NCBI RefSeq assembly: GCF_000297025.1 | Contig: NZ_CAKD01000024.1 | Coordinates: 62,001-126,000, forward strand | Reading direction: 5' to 3' | Source: Lactobacillus pasteurii DSM 23907 = CRBIP 24.76 | GTDB taxonomy: Bacteria; Bacillota; Bacilli; Lactobacillales; Lactobacillaceae | DNA: 64,000 nucleotides | Shown: positions 8,970 to 20,267 of the stretch, piece after piece | How the letters are laid out: each line of letters begins with the position of its first letter | Numbering within the stretch: the stretch's first letter is position 1 | Translations under genes and position numbers: made by a program | Notes under the pieces: generated by a model | What the model was told of the DNA's origin: nothing | Databases searched by the model: none | What the model saw: the letters and a program-made list of their open reading frames with translations, nothing else

Positions 8970-9512
8970 TTATCTGTGCATCCAGGCTAGGATTATTTGG
9001 TTAACGCCAAATACAAGTAGCCAAAATGCAACTAGCCAGATCATGCTCAAAGCTGCCAAAATTGGATTGAAAATTAATGAAATCGCAATCAGCAAACTAA
9101 GAATATTCATAATCAAGCTAAAAATGAAATATCCTGGTTGAAAGACCTTCAAATGCCATGAAAAGGCAATTCCGACAATTGAGTCTGCCAAGAACCATAC
9201 GGCAAATAAATATGCCAAGGTTAAGCCACCGACATCATCATAAACTAAGAACAAAATTCCGATGATAATATCTAAGACTCCCGGAATGAAGGCTGTCCAG
9301 CTCCAATCGAAAAATTGCTTAAATCTAAAGTAAGCTGCTATCCATGCCACACCTTGAACCAATGAGACAACTCCAAATATCAAAACAAAAGCATGGAGTC
9401 CTTTTTCAGGATGCTTCAATAAGAGCAAACCAACAACGACCATTAGAATACCAGAAATAAATTCTCCCCAGTCAAAACCACCCTGGTCTCTTCGATAAGA
9501 AAAACTATACAT
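8970..9512 (-). CDS. HdeD/DUF308-family membrane protein
   Basis: 180 residues with six predicted helices in paired repeats (GILMVVVGLLLLKHPE, GVLDIIIGILFLVYDD and similar). This pattern of G-x-(hydrophobic)-G followed by a P or D is typical of DUF308/HdeD, linked to acid resistance in Escherichia coli; the role in lactobacilli is unproven. A GTG three codons upstream is possible, but AGAGGTG lies 6 bases before the ATG at 9512. It follows uvrA by 18 bases on the same strand and probably shares its transcript. Confidence 0.75.
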   Translation of the reverse strand: MYSFSYRRDQGGFDWGEFISGILMVVVGLLLLKHPEKGLHAFVLIFGVVSLVQGVAWIAAYFRFKQFFDWSWTAFIPGVLDIIIGILFLVYDDVGGLTLAYLFAVWFLADSIVGIAFSWHLKVFQPGYFIFSLIMNILSLLIAISLIFNPILAALSMIWLVAFWLLVFGVNQIILAWMHR

Positions 9513-9530
9513 AATACTCACCTCTTAGAA

Positions 9531-12380
9531 CTATTTTACTATTTTTTTACTATTTTGTGTCAAAAGTAAATCACGTTCTAAGACAGGTTTGAGATATTTT
9601 CCAGTGTAGCTTTCTTTAACCTTTACAATCTCCTCAGGCGTTCCAGTTGCGACAATGGTGCCGCCTCCTTCTCCACCTTCTGGGCCTAAATCAATGATCC
9701 AATCAGCACATTTAATCACATCAAGATTATGTTCAATAATCAAAACCGTGTTACCTTCATCAACTAACCGTTGCAAAACTTCCATCAAGCGCTTGATATC
9801 ATCAGTATGCAAACCAGTAGTTGGTTCATCGAGAATATAGAAATTTTTGCCAGTAGAAAGCTTTTGCAACTCAGCTGCTAATTTCATTCTTTGCGCTTCT
9901 CCACCTGACAAGGTAGTAGCAGATTGTCCTAATTTAACATAACCTAAGCCAACATCAACGATGGTTTGCAATTTCCGTTCAATCTTAGGAATGTTTGAGA
10001 AGAACTTAGTTGCTTCGTTGATTGTCATGTCCAAAACTTCAGAGATGTTCTTTTCACGGTAAGTAACTTCCAAAGTTTCAGAGTTGTAGCGCTTGCCATG
10101 ACAAACTTCACAAGGTACATAAACGTCAGGCAAGAAGTTCATTTCAATCTTAATGATTCCATCGCCGTGGCAGGCCTCACATCGTCCGCCCTTTACATTG
10201 AAAGAAAAACGCGCCTTGGTATAGCCACGAAGCTTGGCTTCATTAGTTTGAGCAAATAAAGTTCTAATATCATCAAAAACGCTAGTATAAGTAGCTGGGT
10301 TAGATCTTGGCGTCCGGCCAATTGGGCTTTGATCAATGTCAATGATCTTTTCAATATTCTTGTAGCCAGTGATGCCAGCATATTTGCCAGGCTTAGCTGA
10401 ATTATTGTTCAACTTCTGTGCTAGTGCTCGCTTCAAGATCATGTTGACCAAAGTCGACTTACCTGAACCAGAGACGCCAGTCACTAGCACCAACTTACCA
10501 AGTGGGAAATCAACCGTAATGTCCTTTAAGTTGTTGGCAGCAGCTCCCTTAATAGTGATTTTTTTACCATTACCTTTTCGTCTAGTAAGTGGAACTGGGA
10601 CAAACTTCTTGCCAGAAAGATATTGTCCAGTCAATGAATTAGGATCCTGTTCCACTTCTTCAGGTGTACCAGCAGACATTACTTGACCGCCATAAACTCC
10701 TGCCCCTGGCCCCATATCAATGATGTAGTCTGCTTGACGCATTGTTTCATCATCGTGTTCAACTACAACTAATGAATTGCCTAAATCGCGCATCCGCTTC
10801 AAAGACGCAATCAAGCGATCATTGTCGCGTTGGTGCAAGCCGATTGAAGGTTCATCCAAAACATACATAACGCCAGACAAGTTAGAACCAATTTGAGTGG
10901 CTAATCTAATTCTCTGAGCTTCCCCACCAGACAAGGTATTGGCAGATCTTGAAAGCGTCAAATAATCAAGACCAACACTGTTTAAGAATGACAAGCGGTC
11001 TCGAACTTCTTTTAGAATTGGCTTAGCGATAGCAGTCTTTTGCTCATTGAATTTTACATTTTGGAAAAATTCATAAGCCTTATTGATTGGCAATTCGGAT
11101 GCTTCAGCGATATCCTTGCCATCAACTTTTACAGCTAGGGCCTTTTCATTTAATCGCTTGCCATGACAAGTTGCACAAGTTAATTCTGTCATGTACTTGC
11201 CCATGACATCCCTCATAAATTGCGACATTGGACGATCATAGCGACGTTGAATGTTGTTCATAACCCCTTCAAAGGCTTGGGTAGTGTCATTAACGCCGAA
11301 ATCACCATCAATATGGAATTTGACTTGCTTGTCAGATCCATATAAGATGTCACGCTTTTGACGAGCAGTTAGCTTATTAAAAGGCTTATCCATTGGTATC
11401 TTTAAGGCCTGGCAAGCTTGCTCAAGCATCTGAGTGTAGTATTTTGAACCTTGCCATGGAGCTAATGCACCTTCAGCCAAAGTCTTGCTCTTATCTGGAA
11501 TCACCAAGTCTTCATCAACTGCTAATTTCATCCCTAAGCCATCGCAGTCTGGACAAGCACCAAATGGCGCATTGAATGAAAAGAGTCTTGGTTCCATTTC
11601 GCCCACTGTAAAGCCGCACAAAGGACAAGCATAGTATTCTGAGAAGTTGAGCATTTCACCGCCAATAACGTCAACATTCATGTATCCGTCTGACAAACGC
11701 AAAGTACTTTCAATTGAGTCAAACAAGCGCGATTTAATGCCTTCTTTGACAACCAAACGGTCAACTACAATATCGATTGAGTGGCGCTTGTTTTTTTCTA
11801 ATTCAAACTCATCGCTAATGTCATGCATTTCTCCATCGACGATTACGCGCACATAACCAGAACGTTGCACCCGTTTGAAGACTTCTTTATGTTCGCCGCG
11901 CTTTTGGCGAATAATTGGTGCTAAAAGCTGAATCTTGCTTCTTTGAGGCAAAGCCAAGATCCGGTCGACCATTTGGTCAACGCTTTGACGTTCAATTATC
12001 GTCCCATCATTGGGACAAACTGGTACACCAACTCTCGCCCAAAGCAAACGCAAGTAGTCGTTTATTTCAGTTACAGTACCAACAGTTGACCGAGGGTTGT
12101 GCGAGGTAGTCTTTTGATCGATTGAAATAGCTGGATTTAAGCCATCGATTGAATCAACATCTGGCTTATCCATTTGGCCCAAAAATTGTCTAGCATAACT
12201 AGATAGAGATTGAACGTATCTTCTTCTACCTTCTGCATATAAAGTATCAAAGGCTAATGAACTTTTACCTGAACCTGATAAACCAGTTACTACGACTAGT
12301 TTGTCTTTTGGAATAGTCAGATCAATATCTTTTAGGTTGTGTTCGCGTGCACCACGAACAATAATTTTGTTATTTGCCAT
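9531..12380 (-). CDS. uvrA: Excinuclease ABC subunit A
   Basis: A 949-residue DNA damage sensor of nucleotide excision repair. It carries two ABC ATPase modules: Walker [16 protein letters not shown] near 33 and [10 protein letters not shown] near 640, with signatures [12 protein letters not shown] and [12 protein letters not shown]. Two zinc modules are visible (CPLCGF/CPDCDG and CEACHG/CEVCHG). The length matches the family. It is translationally coupled to uvrB: the uvrB stop TAA and the uvrA ATG overlap by one base. Confidence 0.98.
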   Translation of the reverse strand: MANNKIIVRGAREHNLKDIDLTIPKDKLVVVTGLSGSGKSSLAFDTLYAEGRRRYVQSLSSYARQFLGQMDKPDVDSIDGLNPAISIDQKTTSHNPRSTVGTVTEINDYLRLLWARVGVPVCPNDGTIIERQSVDQMVDRILALPQRSKIQLLAPIIRQKRGEHKEVFKRVQRSGYVRVIVDGEMHDISDEFELEKNKRHSIDIVVDRLVVKEGIKSRLFDSIESTLRLSDGYMNVDVIGGEMLNFSEYYACPLCGFTVGEMEPRLFSFNAPFGACPDCDGLGMKLAVDEDLVIPDKSKTLAEGALAPWQGSKYYTQMLEQACQALKIPMDKPFNKLTARQKRDILYGSDKQVKFHIDGDFGVNDTTQAFEGVMNNIQRRYDRPMSQFMRDVMGKYMTELTCATCHGKRLNEKALAVKVDGKDIAEASELPINKAYEFFQNVKFNEQKTAIAKPILKEVRDRLSFLNSVGLDYLTLSRSANTLSGGEAQRIRLATQIGSNLSGVMYVLDEPSIGLHQRDNDRLIASLKRMRDLGNSLVVVEHDDETMRQADYIIDMGPGAGVYGGQVMSAGTPEEVEQDPNSLTGQYLSGKKFVPVPLTRRKGNGKKITIKGAAANNLKDITVDFPLGKLVLVTGVSGSGKSTLVNMILKRALAQKLNNNSAKPGKYAGITGYKNIEKIIDIDQSPIGRTPRSNPATYTSVFDDIRTLFAQTNEAKLRGYTKARFSFNVKGGRCEACHGDGIIKIEMNFLPDVYVPCEVCHGKRYNSETLEVTYREKNISEVLDMTINEATKFFSNIPKIERKLQTIVDVGLGYVKLGQSATTLSGGEAQRMKLAAELQKLSTGKNFYILDEPTTGLHTDDIKRLMEVLQRLVDEGNTVLIIEHNLDVIKCADWIIDLGPEGGEGGGTIVATGTPEEIVKVKESYTGKYLKPVLERDLLLTQNSKKIVK

Positions 12381-14419
12381 TATAGATTCTTTCCTTTTTT
12401 CGTCTTGAGTGTTCGACCAGAATTTTCTAATTCCATAATCGCATCACGCAAGGTTGCAGCTTCTTCGAAGTTCAACTTCTTAGCTGCTTCTTGCATTTGC
12501 TGACGAAGCGACTTAATCATGGATTGCTTTTGCTTGGCAGTTAATTCGTCAAAGTCCAAGTCAGCAAAGCTATCGGACTTCTCATCCTTTTTATCGCTAA
12601 CTGACTTAAGCGCTGAAATAGCATCTCTGACTGGCTTAATAATTGTCTTAGGCACAATTCCATGCTCTTCATTGTATTCCATCTGAATGCTTCTTCTACG
12701 ATTGGTTGCATCAATGGCTGCTCTCATCGAATCGGTTATTCGATCGGCATACATGATGACTTCACCATTAGCATTTCTAGCGGCCCGTCCCATCGTCTGC
12801 ACTAGTGGCCGATAAGCTCTTAAGAAACCTTCCTTGTCCGCATCCAAAATTGCAACTAGCGATACTTCTGGCACGTCAATTCCTTCTCTAAGCAGGTTGA
12901 TTCCGATCAAAACATCAAACTTGCCTAAACGCAAATCGCGCAGGATTTGCATTCTTTCTAGCGTCTTGATATCTGAATGGAGATATCTAACCTTAATACT
13001 CAAATCCTTCAAGTAGTCGGTCAAGTCTTCGGCCATTTTCTTAGTCAAAGTAGTCACAAAGACGCGCTCATTGCGTTCAATTCGTTTATTAATCTCGCCA
13101 ACTAGGTCATCGATCTGTCCTTCAATTGGCCGGACTTCGACTTTAGGGTCTAGTAGTCCAGTTGGCCGAATGATCTGTTCAACCTTATGGCTGGTCCGCT
13201 CGAGTTCATAATCGCCAGGAGTTGCTGAAACGTACAAAATGTCATCCACATGTTTTTCAAATTCTTGCAATCTCAATGGTCGATTGTCTAAAGCTGATGG
13301 CAAACGGAAACCGTAATCAATCAAGGTTTGCTTACGGTTGCGATCCCCGTTATACATTGCTCGAATTTCTGGCATCGTGGCATGTGATTCGTCGATCAGA
13401 ATTAAGAAGTCATCTGGGAAAAAGTCCAGCAAAGTGTAAGGCGGCTCGCCGGCTTTTCTACCTTCCATATGCCGAGAATAGTTTTCGATTCCGCTGGTAA
13501 AGCCTACTTCTCCCATCATTTCCATATCGTAAGTAGTACGCTGCTTAATTCTTTGCGCTTCTAATAACTTGCCTTCTCCTTCGAACTTCTTGACTTGCAA
13601 ATCCATTTCTTTAGAAATAGCTGCTAAGGCTCTGCGCATCTGTTCATCGTTAGTCATGAAGTGAGTAGCTGGGAAGAGTGAAATAGTTTCTCTTTCTCCC
13701 AAGACATCCCCAGTCAAAGAATCAATTTCAACGATGCGGTCAATTTCATCGCCAAAAAATTCTACTCGATAAGCATGGTTGGAATTTCCAGCTGGGAAAA
13801 TTTCTACCACATCTCCGCGCACTCTAAAGCGTCCACGTTGGAAATCAATATCATTGCGGTCATATTGAATATTGATCAAATCACGCAAAAGATTGTTGCG
13901 CTCATATTCATCGCCTTCATGAATAGTCAAAACGCTTCTAGCATATTCTTTTGGGTCACCCAATCCGTAGATGCAGGAAACAGAGGCAACTACAATGACG
14001 TCGTTTCTTTCCATCAAGGCACTAGTTGCTGCGTGACGCAATTGGTCGATTTCATCATTGATTGCGGAGTCTTTTTCGATATAAGTATCTGATTGAGGAA
14101 CATAGGCTTCAGGCTGGTAGTAGTCATAGTATGAAACAAAGTATTCCACGGCATTATTAGGGAAAAAAGTCTTGAATTCACCATAAAGCTGGCCAACCAA
14201 GGTCTTATTGTGCGAAATAACCAAAGTTGGCTTATTCAGTTTAGCAATGATATTGGCCATGGTAAAAGTCTTCCCCGTACCAGTTGCACCTTCAAGAATC
14301 TGTTCATGATATCCCTTGTTAAACCCATCAACCAATTGGTCGATCGCTTGTTGCTGATCGCCAGCTGGCTTATATTTTGATACAAGTTCAAATTTGCGAT
14401 TTTCTTTTCTAGTAATCAT
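12380..14419 (-). CDS. uvrB: Excinuclease ABC subunit B
   Basis: A 679-residue DEAD-type helicase-like subunit that receives damaged DNA from UvrA and recruits UvrC. Walker A is GATGTGKTF, the damage-clamping beta-hairpin region is [20 protein letters not shown], and DESHAT is the DExx box. The C-terminal UVR domain is at about 630-665. The frame extends ten codons upstream, but the ATG at 14419 follows GTGGGGGC and begins the conserved [13 protein letters not shown] region. I see no SOS box of the Bacillus type upstream. Confidence 0.98.
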   Translation of the reverse strand: MITRKENRKFELVSKYKPAGDQQQAIDQLVDGFNKGYHEQILEGATGTGKTFTMANIIAKLNKPTLVISHNKTLVGQLYGEFKTFFPNNAVEYFVSYYDYYQPEAYVPQSDTYIEKDSAINDEIDQLRHAATSALMERNDVIVVASVSCIYGLGDPKEYARSVLTIHEGDEYERNNLLRDLINIQYDRNDIDFQRGRFRVRGDVVEIFPAGNSNHAYRVEFFGDEIDRIVEIDSLTGDVLGERETISLFPATHFMTNDEQMRRALAAISKEMDLQVKKFEGEGKLLEAQRIKQRTTYDMEMMGEVGFTSGIENYSRHMEGRKAGEPPYTLLDFFPDDFLILIDESHATMPEIRAMYNGDRNRKQTLIDYGFRLPSALDNRPLRLQEFEKHVDDILYVSATPGDYELERTSHKVEQIIRPTGLLDPKVEVRPIEGQIDDLVGEINKRIERNERVFVTTLTKKMAEDLTDYLKDLSIKVRYLHSDIKTLERMQILRDLRLGKFDVLIGINLLREGIDVPEVSLVAILDADKEGFLRAYRPLVQTMGRAARNANGEVIMYADRITDSMRAAIDATNRRRSIQMEYNEEHGIVPKTIIKPVRDAISALKSVSDKKDEKSDSFADLDFDELTAKQKQSMIKSLRQQMQEAAKKLNFEEAATLRDAIMELENSGRTLKTKKGKNL

Positions 14420-14454
14420 TTTGCCCCCACTAGTTAAAAATTGCAGCAACCATC

Positions 14455-14483
14455 AAAAAAGTTGGACTCAGTTGTCCAACTTT
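14455..14483 (-). terminator. Phosphoglucomutase terminator, within the uvrB leader
   Basis: AAAGTTGGAC (14458-14467) pairs with GTCCAACTTT (14474-14483); on the minus strand T6 follows. It lies 50 bases beyond the phosphoglucomutase stop and 36 before uvrB. Confidence 0.75.
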
Positions 14484-14489
14484 ATTAGA

Positions 14490-14517
14490 ATTCTATTTTA
14501 CTACTAACATGTCCCAA
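14490..14517 (-). promoter_or_regulatory. Possible uvrB promoter upstream of the hairpin
   Basis: On the minus strand TTGGGA (14512-14517), a 16-base spacer and TAGAAT (14490-14495). If used, the hairpin at 14455-14483 would lie in the uvrB leader. Confidence 0.35.
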
Positions 14518-14532
14518 ACTCATCTATTTTGC

Positions 14533-16254
14533 TTATTTCAGCAAATCATCGATTGCATCTTGATAAGCTTTGGCAACTTCTTCTGCCTGCTCAATTGTTG
14601 GCTGATTTACGCCAACATAAGCCTTAATAACTGGCTCAGTTCCTGATGGTCTTAATGACAGCCAAGTTTCATCATCCAAGAAGTACTTTAAGACGTTAGA
14701 CTTTGGAAAACCAATTAGTCTAGTAGTTTGCCCATTTTTGCTTTCGATTTGCTCTTGGAAGTCCTGAAATTTTATTACTTGATGTCCGTCAATTTCGGTT
14801 AAGTGATCTTGTCTTAATTGCTTCATCAAGGCTTCCATTTTCTTTTGTCCGCTAATACCAGGCATTTCAATTGCGCGCGTAATTTCATAAGCCACGCCGT
14901 ATTTATGCCAGATTTCTTGCAAACCATCGAAGACCGTCATTGATCTAGAAGCATAGTAAGTGGCAACTTCAGCAAACATCAAGGCTCCTTGCATCGCATC
15001 CTTATCGCGGGCAAAAGCCTTGAATAAATAGCCATAGCTTTCTTCAAAGCCCATCAAGAACTTGGCATCCCCGTCCTTGTTCATGCGATCGACTTCTTCG
15101 CCAATATACTTAAAGCCAGTCAAAACATACTTGCTCTTAATGCCAAAGTCCTTGGCAATCTTGAAAGGCAAAGCGCTAGAAACAACCGAAGTGATGATTT
15201 CATAATCAGGAGAAAGCTGTCCTCTTTCTTTAAGCGAACGCATAACATAGTATGCCATCAAAGTAGCGATCTGATTTCCAGTTAAAACCTTGAATTCGCC
15301 AGTTTCAGTTCTAACAGCTGCTCCCATTCGGTCAGCATCTGGATCAGTTGCAATAATGACGTTGGCATTTACTTCATCAGCCAATTTAAATCCAGGTTCA
15401 AAGACATCGCGGTATTCTGGGTTAGGCTTTTTGGTTGTTGGAAATTCAGGATCAATAATCGATTGACTAGGCACAGTCACTACTTTGTTAAAGCCGCCTT
15501 GTCTAAAAGCACGATCATAGATCATCTTGCCAGTTCCGTGAAGTGGAGTATAAACAATCTTCAACTTATCGGCATTATTTTTGATTAGTTCTGGATCAAG
15601 TGTTACTTCTTTCAAAGCATCTAAATAGGCTTGATCAAGGTCTTCGCCAATCAATTGCAAATTGCCCTTTACTCGCAAGTCTTCTAGTGAATCAGGCTGC
15701 AATTCAAAGACATTCTCAACTTGCTGAGCATAATTAAACAAGCGATCTGCGCTTTCTGGTGCCATTTGTGCTCCATCTTCGCCATAAGCCTTGTAGCCAT
15801 TGTATTGCTTGGCATTATGTGAAGCGGTGATATTAATTCCGGCAAAAGTATGCAAATATCTCACTGCAAAAGACAATTCTGGCGTTGGGCGCAAATCATC
15901 AAACAAGTAAACCTGAATCTCATGACTAGCCAAAATTCGAGCTGCATATTCCGCAAATTCTCTTGAGTGATAGCGCGAATCAAACGAAATCGCTACTCCA
16001 CGCTTTTTGGCTTCTGGGCCATTTTCTTCAATCCATCTAGCCATTCCTTCAGTTACCTTGGCAACTGTGAATAAGTTAATCCGGTTGCTTCCTGGTTCAA
16101 GTCTTCCTCTCATCCCAGCAGTACCAAAGTTAATCTCTTGGCCAAAAGCATCCTTGATCCATTCTGGATCTTGCCCTAGTTGATCTAGCTGACTTCTTAA
16201 GTAGTCCGGCAAGTTGGCCTTTTTCCATTCTAAAAATTTCTCTTCTACGTTCAT
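14533..16254 (-). CDS. pgcA: Phosphoglucomutase / phosphomannomutase (alpha-D-phosphohexomutase family)
   Basis: A 573-residue enzyme interconverting glucose 1-phosphate and glucose 6-phosphate, feeding UDP-glucose and cell-wall polymer synthesis. Conserved marks are GTAGMRG near 45, the phosphoserine loop NITASHNAKQYNGYK, metal loop ATDPDADRMG, sugar loop GFEESYGY and phosphate loop LRPSGTEPVIKAY. The architecture and length match Bacillus PgcA/YhxB. It is flanked by terminators on both sides and is probably monocistronic. Confidence 0.93.
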   Translation of the reverse strand: MNVEEKFLEWKKANLPDYLRSQLDQLGQDPEWIKDAFGQEINFGTAGMRGRLEPGSNRINLFTVAKVTEGMARWIEENGPEAKKRGVAISFDSRYHSREFAEYAARILASHEIQVYLFDDLRPTPELSFAVRYLHTFAGINITASHNAKQYNGYKAYGEDGAQMAPESADRLFNYAQQVENVFELQPDSLEDLRVKGNLQLIGEDLDQAYLDALKEVTLDPELIKNNADKLKIVYTPLHGTGKMIYDRAFRQGGFNKVVTVPSQSIIDPEFPTTKKPNPEYRDVFEPGFKLADEVNANVIIATDPDADRMGAAVRTETGEFKVLTGNQIATLMAYYVMRSLKERGQLSPDYEIITSVVSSALPFKIAKDFGIKSKYVLTGFKYIGEEVDRMNKDGDAKFLMGFEESYGYLFKAFARDKDAMQGALMFAEVATYYASRSMTVFDGLQEIWHKYGVAYEITRAIEMPGISGQKKMEALMKQLRQDHLTEIDGHQVIKFQDFQEQIESKNGQTTRLIGFPKSNVLKYFLDDETWLSLRPSGTEPVIKAYVGVNQPTIEQAEEVAKAYQDAIDDLLK

Positions 16255-16354
16255 AGTTTCCTCAAATTCTAAAAAACAATATACAATATACTAAGCTAAT
16301 TTTACTACAGATAGTCAGCAAGATCTGGCAATTAATTATTTTTATCTAAAACAT

Positions 16355-16384
16355 AAAAAAAGCAGCTTAATAGCTGCTTTTAGA
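16355..16384 (-). terminator. trxB terminator
   Basis: AAAAGCAGC and GCTGCTTTT form the stem around 16358-16381, with a T-run on the minus strand; it lies 2-5 bases beyond the stop codon. Confidence 0.8.
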
Positions 16385-16385
16385 A

Positions 16386-17318
16386 TTAATCATTTAAAGA
16401 TTGAATGTAGTTGTAAGCTTCTTGACCGGCAATACTACCATCACCAACTGCGTTGGCAATTTGTCTCAAATGTTTAGCACGAACGTCACCCAAAGCAAAG
16501 ATGCCTGGTACATTAGTATGCATTAAATCATCAGTTGCTACCCAGCCTTGTTCATCCAAAATGCCAAGGTCAGCAAATGGCTTGCTTTGTGGCAAAATAC
16601 CTACATAAATGAATACTCCAGAAGCCTTAACTTCCTTTTCTTCACCAGTTTCCTTGTCGCGGTAAGTTACCTTTTCAACCTTTTGGCCATCGCCTTCAAT
16701 GGCTTCAACTTGAGCATTCCAAATGAAGTTCATCTTGTCGTTAGCAAATGCGCGCTTTTGCAAAATTGGTTGTGCACGCAATTGATCACGACGGTGGATC
16801 ACAGTTACTGACTTAGCAAGTTGAGTCAAGTAAATACCTTCTTCAATGGCAGAATCGCCACCACCAATAACTACTAAATCTTCGTCTCTAAAAAATGGCG
16901 CATCGCAGACTGCGCAGTAGGAAACGCCTCGACCTGAATATTCTTCTTCTCCAGGTACGCCAATCTTCTTATGATCTGCACCAGTAGCAATAATCAATGC
17001 AGGGGCAGCGAATTCGCCAACATCAGTTACGACGACCTTCTTGCCATCTTCTAACTTAACAGTTTGAACGTCGCCATATTCAAAATCAGGCTCAAACTTC
17101 ATCATAGTTTGATACATATGTTCGCCTAATTCTGGGCCCTTAACATCCACAAAGCCTGGGTAATTGTCTACTGCATCTGTGTTGTTCATCGCACCACCAT
17201 AAGGTCCACGATCAAGAACGGCAACCTTTAAGTTAGCTCTAGCAGCATACAATGCAGCAGTCATTCCGCCAGGTCCTGCACCAATTACAATTACGTCATA
17301 CTCTTTACGTTCGGTCAT
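16386..17318 (-). CDS. trxB: Thioredoxin-disulfide reductase
   Basis: A 310-residue flavoprotein that uses NADPH to reduce thioredoxin. FAD loop GAGPGGMTAALYAARA is at the N-terminus, the redox-active pair is in SYCAVCDAPFF, the NADPH loop is GGGDSAIEEGIYL, and the C-terminal GIFALGDVR contacts FAD. It follows gpsA with a gap of 78 bases on the same strand, downstream of hprK-lgt-gpsA, an order conserved in lactobacilli. Confidence 0.97.
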   Translation of the reverse strand: MTERKEYDVIVIGAGPGGMTAALYAARANLKVAVLDRGPYGGAMNNTDAVDNYPGFVDVKGPELGEHMYQTMMKFEPDFEYGDVQTVKLEDGKKVVVTDVGEFAAPALIIATGADHKKIGVPGEEEYSGRGVSYCAVCDAPFFRDEDLVVIGGGDSAIEEGIYLTQLAKSVTVIHRRDQLRAQPILQKRAFANDKMNFIWNAQVEAIEGDGQKVEKVTYRDKETGEEKEVKASGVFIYVGILPQSKPFADLGILDEQGWVATDDLMHTNVPGIFALGDVRAKHLRQIANAVGDGSIAGQEAYNYIQSLND

Positions 17319-17396
17319 AAATACACCTCAATATCTTTAACTTACTTTTTATAAGTATGATAATAGCATAGATTTTAAAATTTGCAATTTTTTTGC

Positions 17397-18416
17397 TTAA
17401 AGGCGAATTTCTGGCTTAGGAGCTCTACCCATCATCTTGCTGATTTCTTCATCAACATTGGCATTTTCGTATAAAACATGGTAGATAGCTTCGTTAATTG
17501 GCATGTCAATGCCATCTTCTTGGCAAAGTTCATGAACAGCCTTAACCGTGGTTGCACCTTCAACAACTTGGCCCATGTTTTCAAGTACGTAGTCTAAGCT
17601 CTTGCCTTCACCAATTTGCTTACCTGCACGCCAGTTACGTGAGTTGACTGAAGTACAAGTAACGATCAAATCGCCGATTCCAGATAAACCACTGAAAGTC
17701 ATTGGCTTAGCATCAAAGCGACTTACCCCCAGACGAGCAATTTCAGCTAAACCTCTAGTCATCAAGGCAGCCTTAGCATTGTCGCCGTATCCCTTACCAT
17801 ATAAAATTCCGGCAGCAATCGCAATAACATTCTTAACGGCACCGCCAACTTCGACACCGATTAAGTCGTCGTTGGTGTACAAACGCATGTAGCTATTTGA
17901 GAACAACTTTTGCACCATTTCAGAGTTTTCCTTGCTAGTTGAAGCGCATGAAATAGCAGTCAAATCCTTTTGAGCAACGTTTTCTGCATGGCTTGGACCT
18001 GAAATAGCAACAATCTTATCTGCATCATTAGGATAAACTTCTTCTGTCAAAATTTCAGAAATAAGTTTTTTGCTTCCTGGTTCAATTCCTTTAGTAGCAG
18101 TTATCAAAATTGGGCTAGTGCCAAGCTTGTCCAAAACTTGACGAAGATTCTTGGCAACAATTCTAACAGCAGCAGTTGGCAAAACAAACAAAACAACTTC
18201 TGCACCCTTAACTGCTTCTTCCAAATCAGCTGTTGCAACTGCATTTGGATTCAATGACCAGTCCTTCATGTAGTGAGTGTTGGTGTGCTTTTCGTTGATT
18301 TCTTGGTTAACTTTTTCGTTATTGCCGAAAAAGACAACGTCATTGCCATTATCTGCAAGCAATGATCCTAATACTGAACCCCATGAACCATTTCCTAAAA
18401 CTGCAATTTTTGTCAT
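17397..18416 (-). CDS. gpsA: Glycerol-3-phosphate dehydrogenase [NAD(P)+]
   Basis: A 339-residue enzyme reducing dihydroxyacetone phosphate to sn-glycerol 3-phosphate for phospholipid and teichoic acid synthesis. NAD loop is VLGNGSWGSVLGSLLADNG. The catalytic Lys region GGAVKNVIAIAAGI and RGLAEIARLG and GLSGIGDLIVTCTS follow the family pattern. A TTG start four codons upstream is possible; the ATG at 18416 is preferred because GAGAGAG lies 4 bases before it. It is the third gene of hprK-lgt-gpsA. Confidence 0.97.
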   Translation of the reverse strand: MTKIAVLGNGSWGSVLGSLLADNGNDVVFFGNNEKVNQEINEKHTNTHYMKDWSLNPNAVATADLEEAVKGAEVVLFVLPTAAVRIVAKNLRQVLDKLGTSPILITATKGIEPGSKKLISEILTEEVYPNDADKIVAISGPSHAENVAQKDLTAISCASTSKENSEMVQKLFSNSYMRLYTNDDLIGVEVGGAVKNVIAIAAGILYGKGYGDNAKAALMTRGLAEIARLGVSRFDAKPMTFSGLSGIGDLIVTCTSVNSRNWRAGKQIGEGKSLDYVLENMGQVVEGATTVKAVHELCQEDGIDMPINEAIYHVLYENANVDEEISKMMGRAPKPEIRL

Positions 18417-18449
18417 TTTCTCTCTCAAACTTTCTATTCTTAATTTTCC

Positions 18450-19286
18450 CTATCTAGTATATGGATATTTTAACCCACTACCATAAAGATACCACTTTGG
18501 CTTAACTTTGACACGTCGATAAATCAATAAGCCCAAGGCAAAAATAAAAATCACCACTGATAAGGCCTGTGAAACTCTGATCACGCCGAACATGTATAGG
18601 CTGTCAGTCCGCATTCCTTCAACAAAGAATCGTACAACTGAATACCACAACAAGTAGAAAATAAAAATTTCTCCTTGTTTGAACAAATTCTTTCGATGAC
18701 GCAAACTTAAAATCAAAATCAATCCGATCAAATTGAAGAATGATTCATACAAAAAGGTCGGTTGATAGTAATGACCACCGATATACATCTGTTCAATGAC
18801 AAATCCGGGCAAATGCAGGCTTTGCAAAAAGCCTAAGCTAGTTGCTGCACCGTGTGCTTCTTGATTAACGAAATTGCCCCATCTCCCTAGAATTTGTGCT
18901 GCTAATACTGCCGGAGTAATTATGTCAAGCATCAAAAACGGTGGCAGCATCCTTCGATAGCAAAATACTAAAAGCACAATTAAACCAGCAATTAGGCCCC
19001 CATAAATCGCGATTCCGCCGTTCCAGATTGCAATAATTTGTGAAGGATGTTGAGCATAATAATCCCATTCAAAAATCACATAGTAAATTCTTGCCCCGAC
19101 ATAGCCTAATGGCACGCCCCAAAGCAATAGATCAACAAAATCATCAGAAATAATCTGCCGTTTTTTGCCTTCATTGATTGACATCCAAGTAGCTAAGGTA
19201 ATAGCAACTGCCATGATTATTCCATACCACTTAACAGACAAACTTCCCAAGTTAAAAGCAACTGGATTTATTATCAAACTCACCAT
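18450..19286 (-). CDS. lgt: Prolipoprotein diacylglyceryl transferase
   Basis: A 278-residue membrane enzyme transferring diacylglycerol from phosphatidylglycerol to the lipobox cysteine of lipoprotein precursors. There are about seven helices; WYGIIMA near the N-terminus, the GGIAIYGGLI loop and GRWGNFVNQEAHG with the essential Arg and Asn are present. The frame extends 16 codons upstream into hprK, but the ATG at 19286 begins the conserved INPVAFNLGSLSVKWYG region and lies 4 bases after the hprK stop. Confidence 0.96.
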   Translation of the reverse strand: MVSLIINPVAFNLGSLSVKWYGIIMAVAITLATWMSINEGKKRQIISDDFVDLLLWGVPLGYVGARIYYVIFEWDYYAQHPSQIIAIWNGGIAIYGGLIAGLIVLLVFCYRRMLPPFLMLDIITPAVLAAQILGRWGNFVNQEAHGAATSLGFLQSLHLPGFVIEQMYIGGHYYQPTFLYESFFNLIGLILILSLRHRKNLFKQGEIFIFYLLWYSVVRFFVEGMRTDSLYMFGVIRVSQALSVVIFIFALGLLIYRRVKVKPKWYLYGSGLKYPYTR

Positions 19287-19290
19287 GCCA

Positions 19291-20250
19291 CTACTCTTTT
19301 CCTTGAGAAGAATCTTTTTGTGAATTTTCGGCAATCAAGCTGGCCAAATTATCATCGAAGACCTTGCTTGCGTCATAGCCCATCTTCTTTGCTCTAAAGT
19401 TCATAACTGCTACTTCGATAATGATTTCAAGGTTTCGACCCACTTTTACTGGGATAGTGATTTGTGGCACGGCAACATTGCAAATTTCACGAGTATTTTC
19501 GTCAAAGCCCAAACGATCATAATTGGCATTTTTATCCCAGTTTACCAAATTGATGACCAATTGGATGTCTGCTCTTTGCTTAACTGCACCGGCACCAAAG
19601 AGGTTCATCACATCGATAATACCGATCCCCCGGATTTCCATTAAGTGGTTTAAAATCTTTGGTGCTTCACCGACTACAGTTTCGTGATCCTTTTGGAAAA
19701 CATCTACTCGGTCATCGGCAATCAAACGGTGGCCTCTTTGAACTAAGCCTAGGGCAGTTTCTGATTTACCAACGCCGGATTGACCGGTAATCAAGACACC
19801 CATACCCTTAATTTCAACTAAAACTCCGTGAATTGAAGTCCTCTCTGCTAAGCGCAAACGCAAATAGTCAGTCAAAATACTTGATAAATAAGTCGTTGAG
19901 TCCCCTGAAACAAGAATTGGAATTCGGGCTTTTTCGGCTTCAACTTTCAATTCTTCAGGAATTGGCAATCTGCGCGAAATCAAGAAGCATGGGGTATCTG
20001 GGGTACACATTTTTTGGAAAACACGCTCGCGACTTTCATGATCCAGTCTAGCCGCATAGGAAATTTCCGTTCTACCTAACAGCTGAATTCGCTTAGTTGG
20101 GTAAAAGTCGAAATAACCGGTTAATTCAAGCCCTGGACGATAAATATCGCTAACAGTAACTTCCTTATCTGCAATAAAGTTTTCGCCTTGATATGGGTGA
20201 ATAACGCTAATATCTTTGATTAATTGGGTTAATTTAACTCCATTTGTCAT
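19291..20250 (-). CDS. hprK: HPr kinase/phosphorylase
   Basis: A 319-residue bifunctional sensor that phosphorylates Ser46 of HPr (ptsH at 54.2 kb) when glycolytic intermediates are high and reverses it when phosphate is high, controlling catabolite repression. Walker [10 protein letters not shown] and the signature [16 protein letters not shown] are present. A GTG three codons upstream exists; AGAGGTG placed 6 bases before the ATG at 20250 decides the start. It is the first gene of the lgt-gpsA transcript and follows a small membrane protein gene. Confidence 0.97.
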   Translation of the reverse strand: MTNGVKLTQLIKDISVIHPYQGENFIADKEVTVSDIYRPGLELTGYFDFYPTKRIQLLGRTEISYAARLDHESRERVFQKMCTPDTPCFLISRRLPIPEELKVEAEKARIPILVSGDSTTYLSSILTDYLRLRLAERTSIHGVLVEIKGMGVLITGQSGVGKSETALGLVQRGHRLIADDRVDVFQKDHETVVGEAPKILNHLMEIRGIGIIDVMNLFGAGAVKQRADIQLVINLVNWDKNANYDRLGFDENTREICNVAVPQITIPVKVGRNLEIIIEVAVMNFRAKKMGYDASKVFDDNLASLIAENSQKDSSQGKE

Positions 20251-20267
20251 TTTAAACACCTCTTTCT

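Noticed and set aside
14498-14517. SOS box before uvrB
   Set aside because: ACATGTTAGT resembles half of a DinR box but the second half (GTTC/GAAC symmetry) is missing.
16360-16381. Small IS-like inverted repeats
   Set aside because: These and similar repeats throughout are terminator stems beside stop codons; no transposase remnant is found anywhere in the window.
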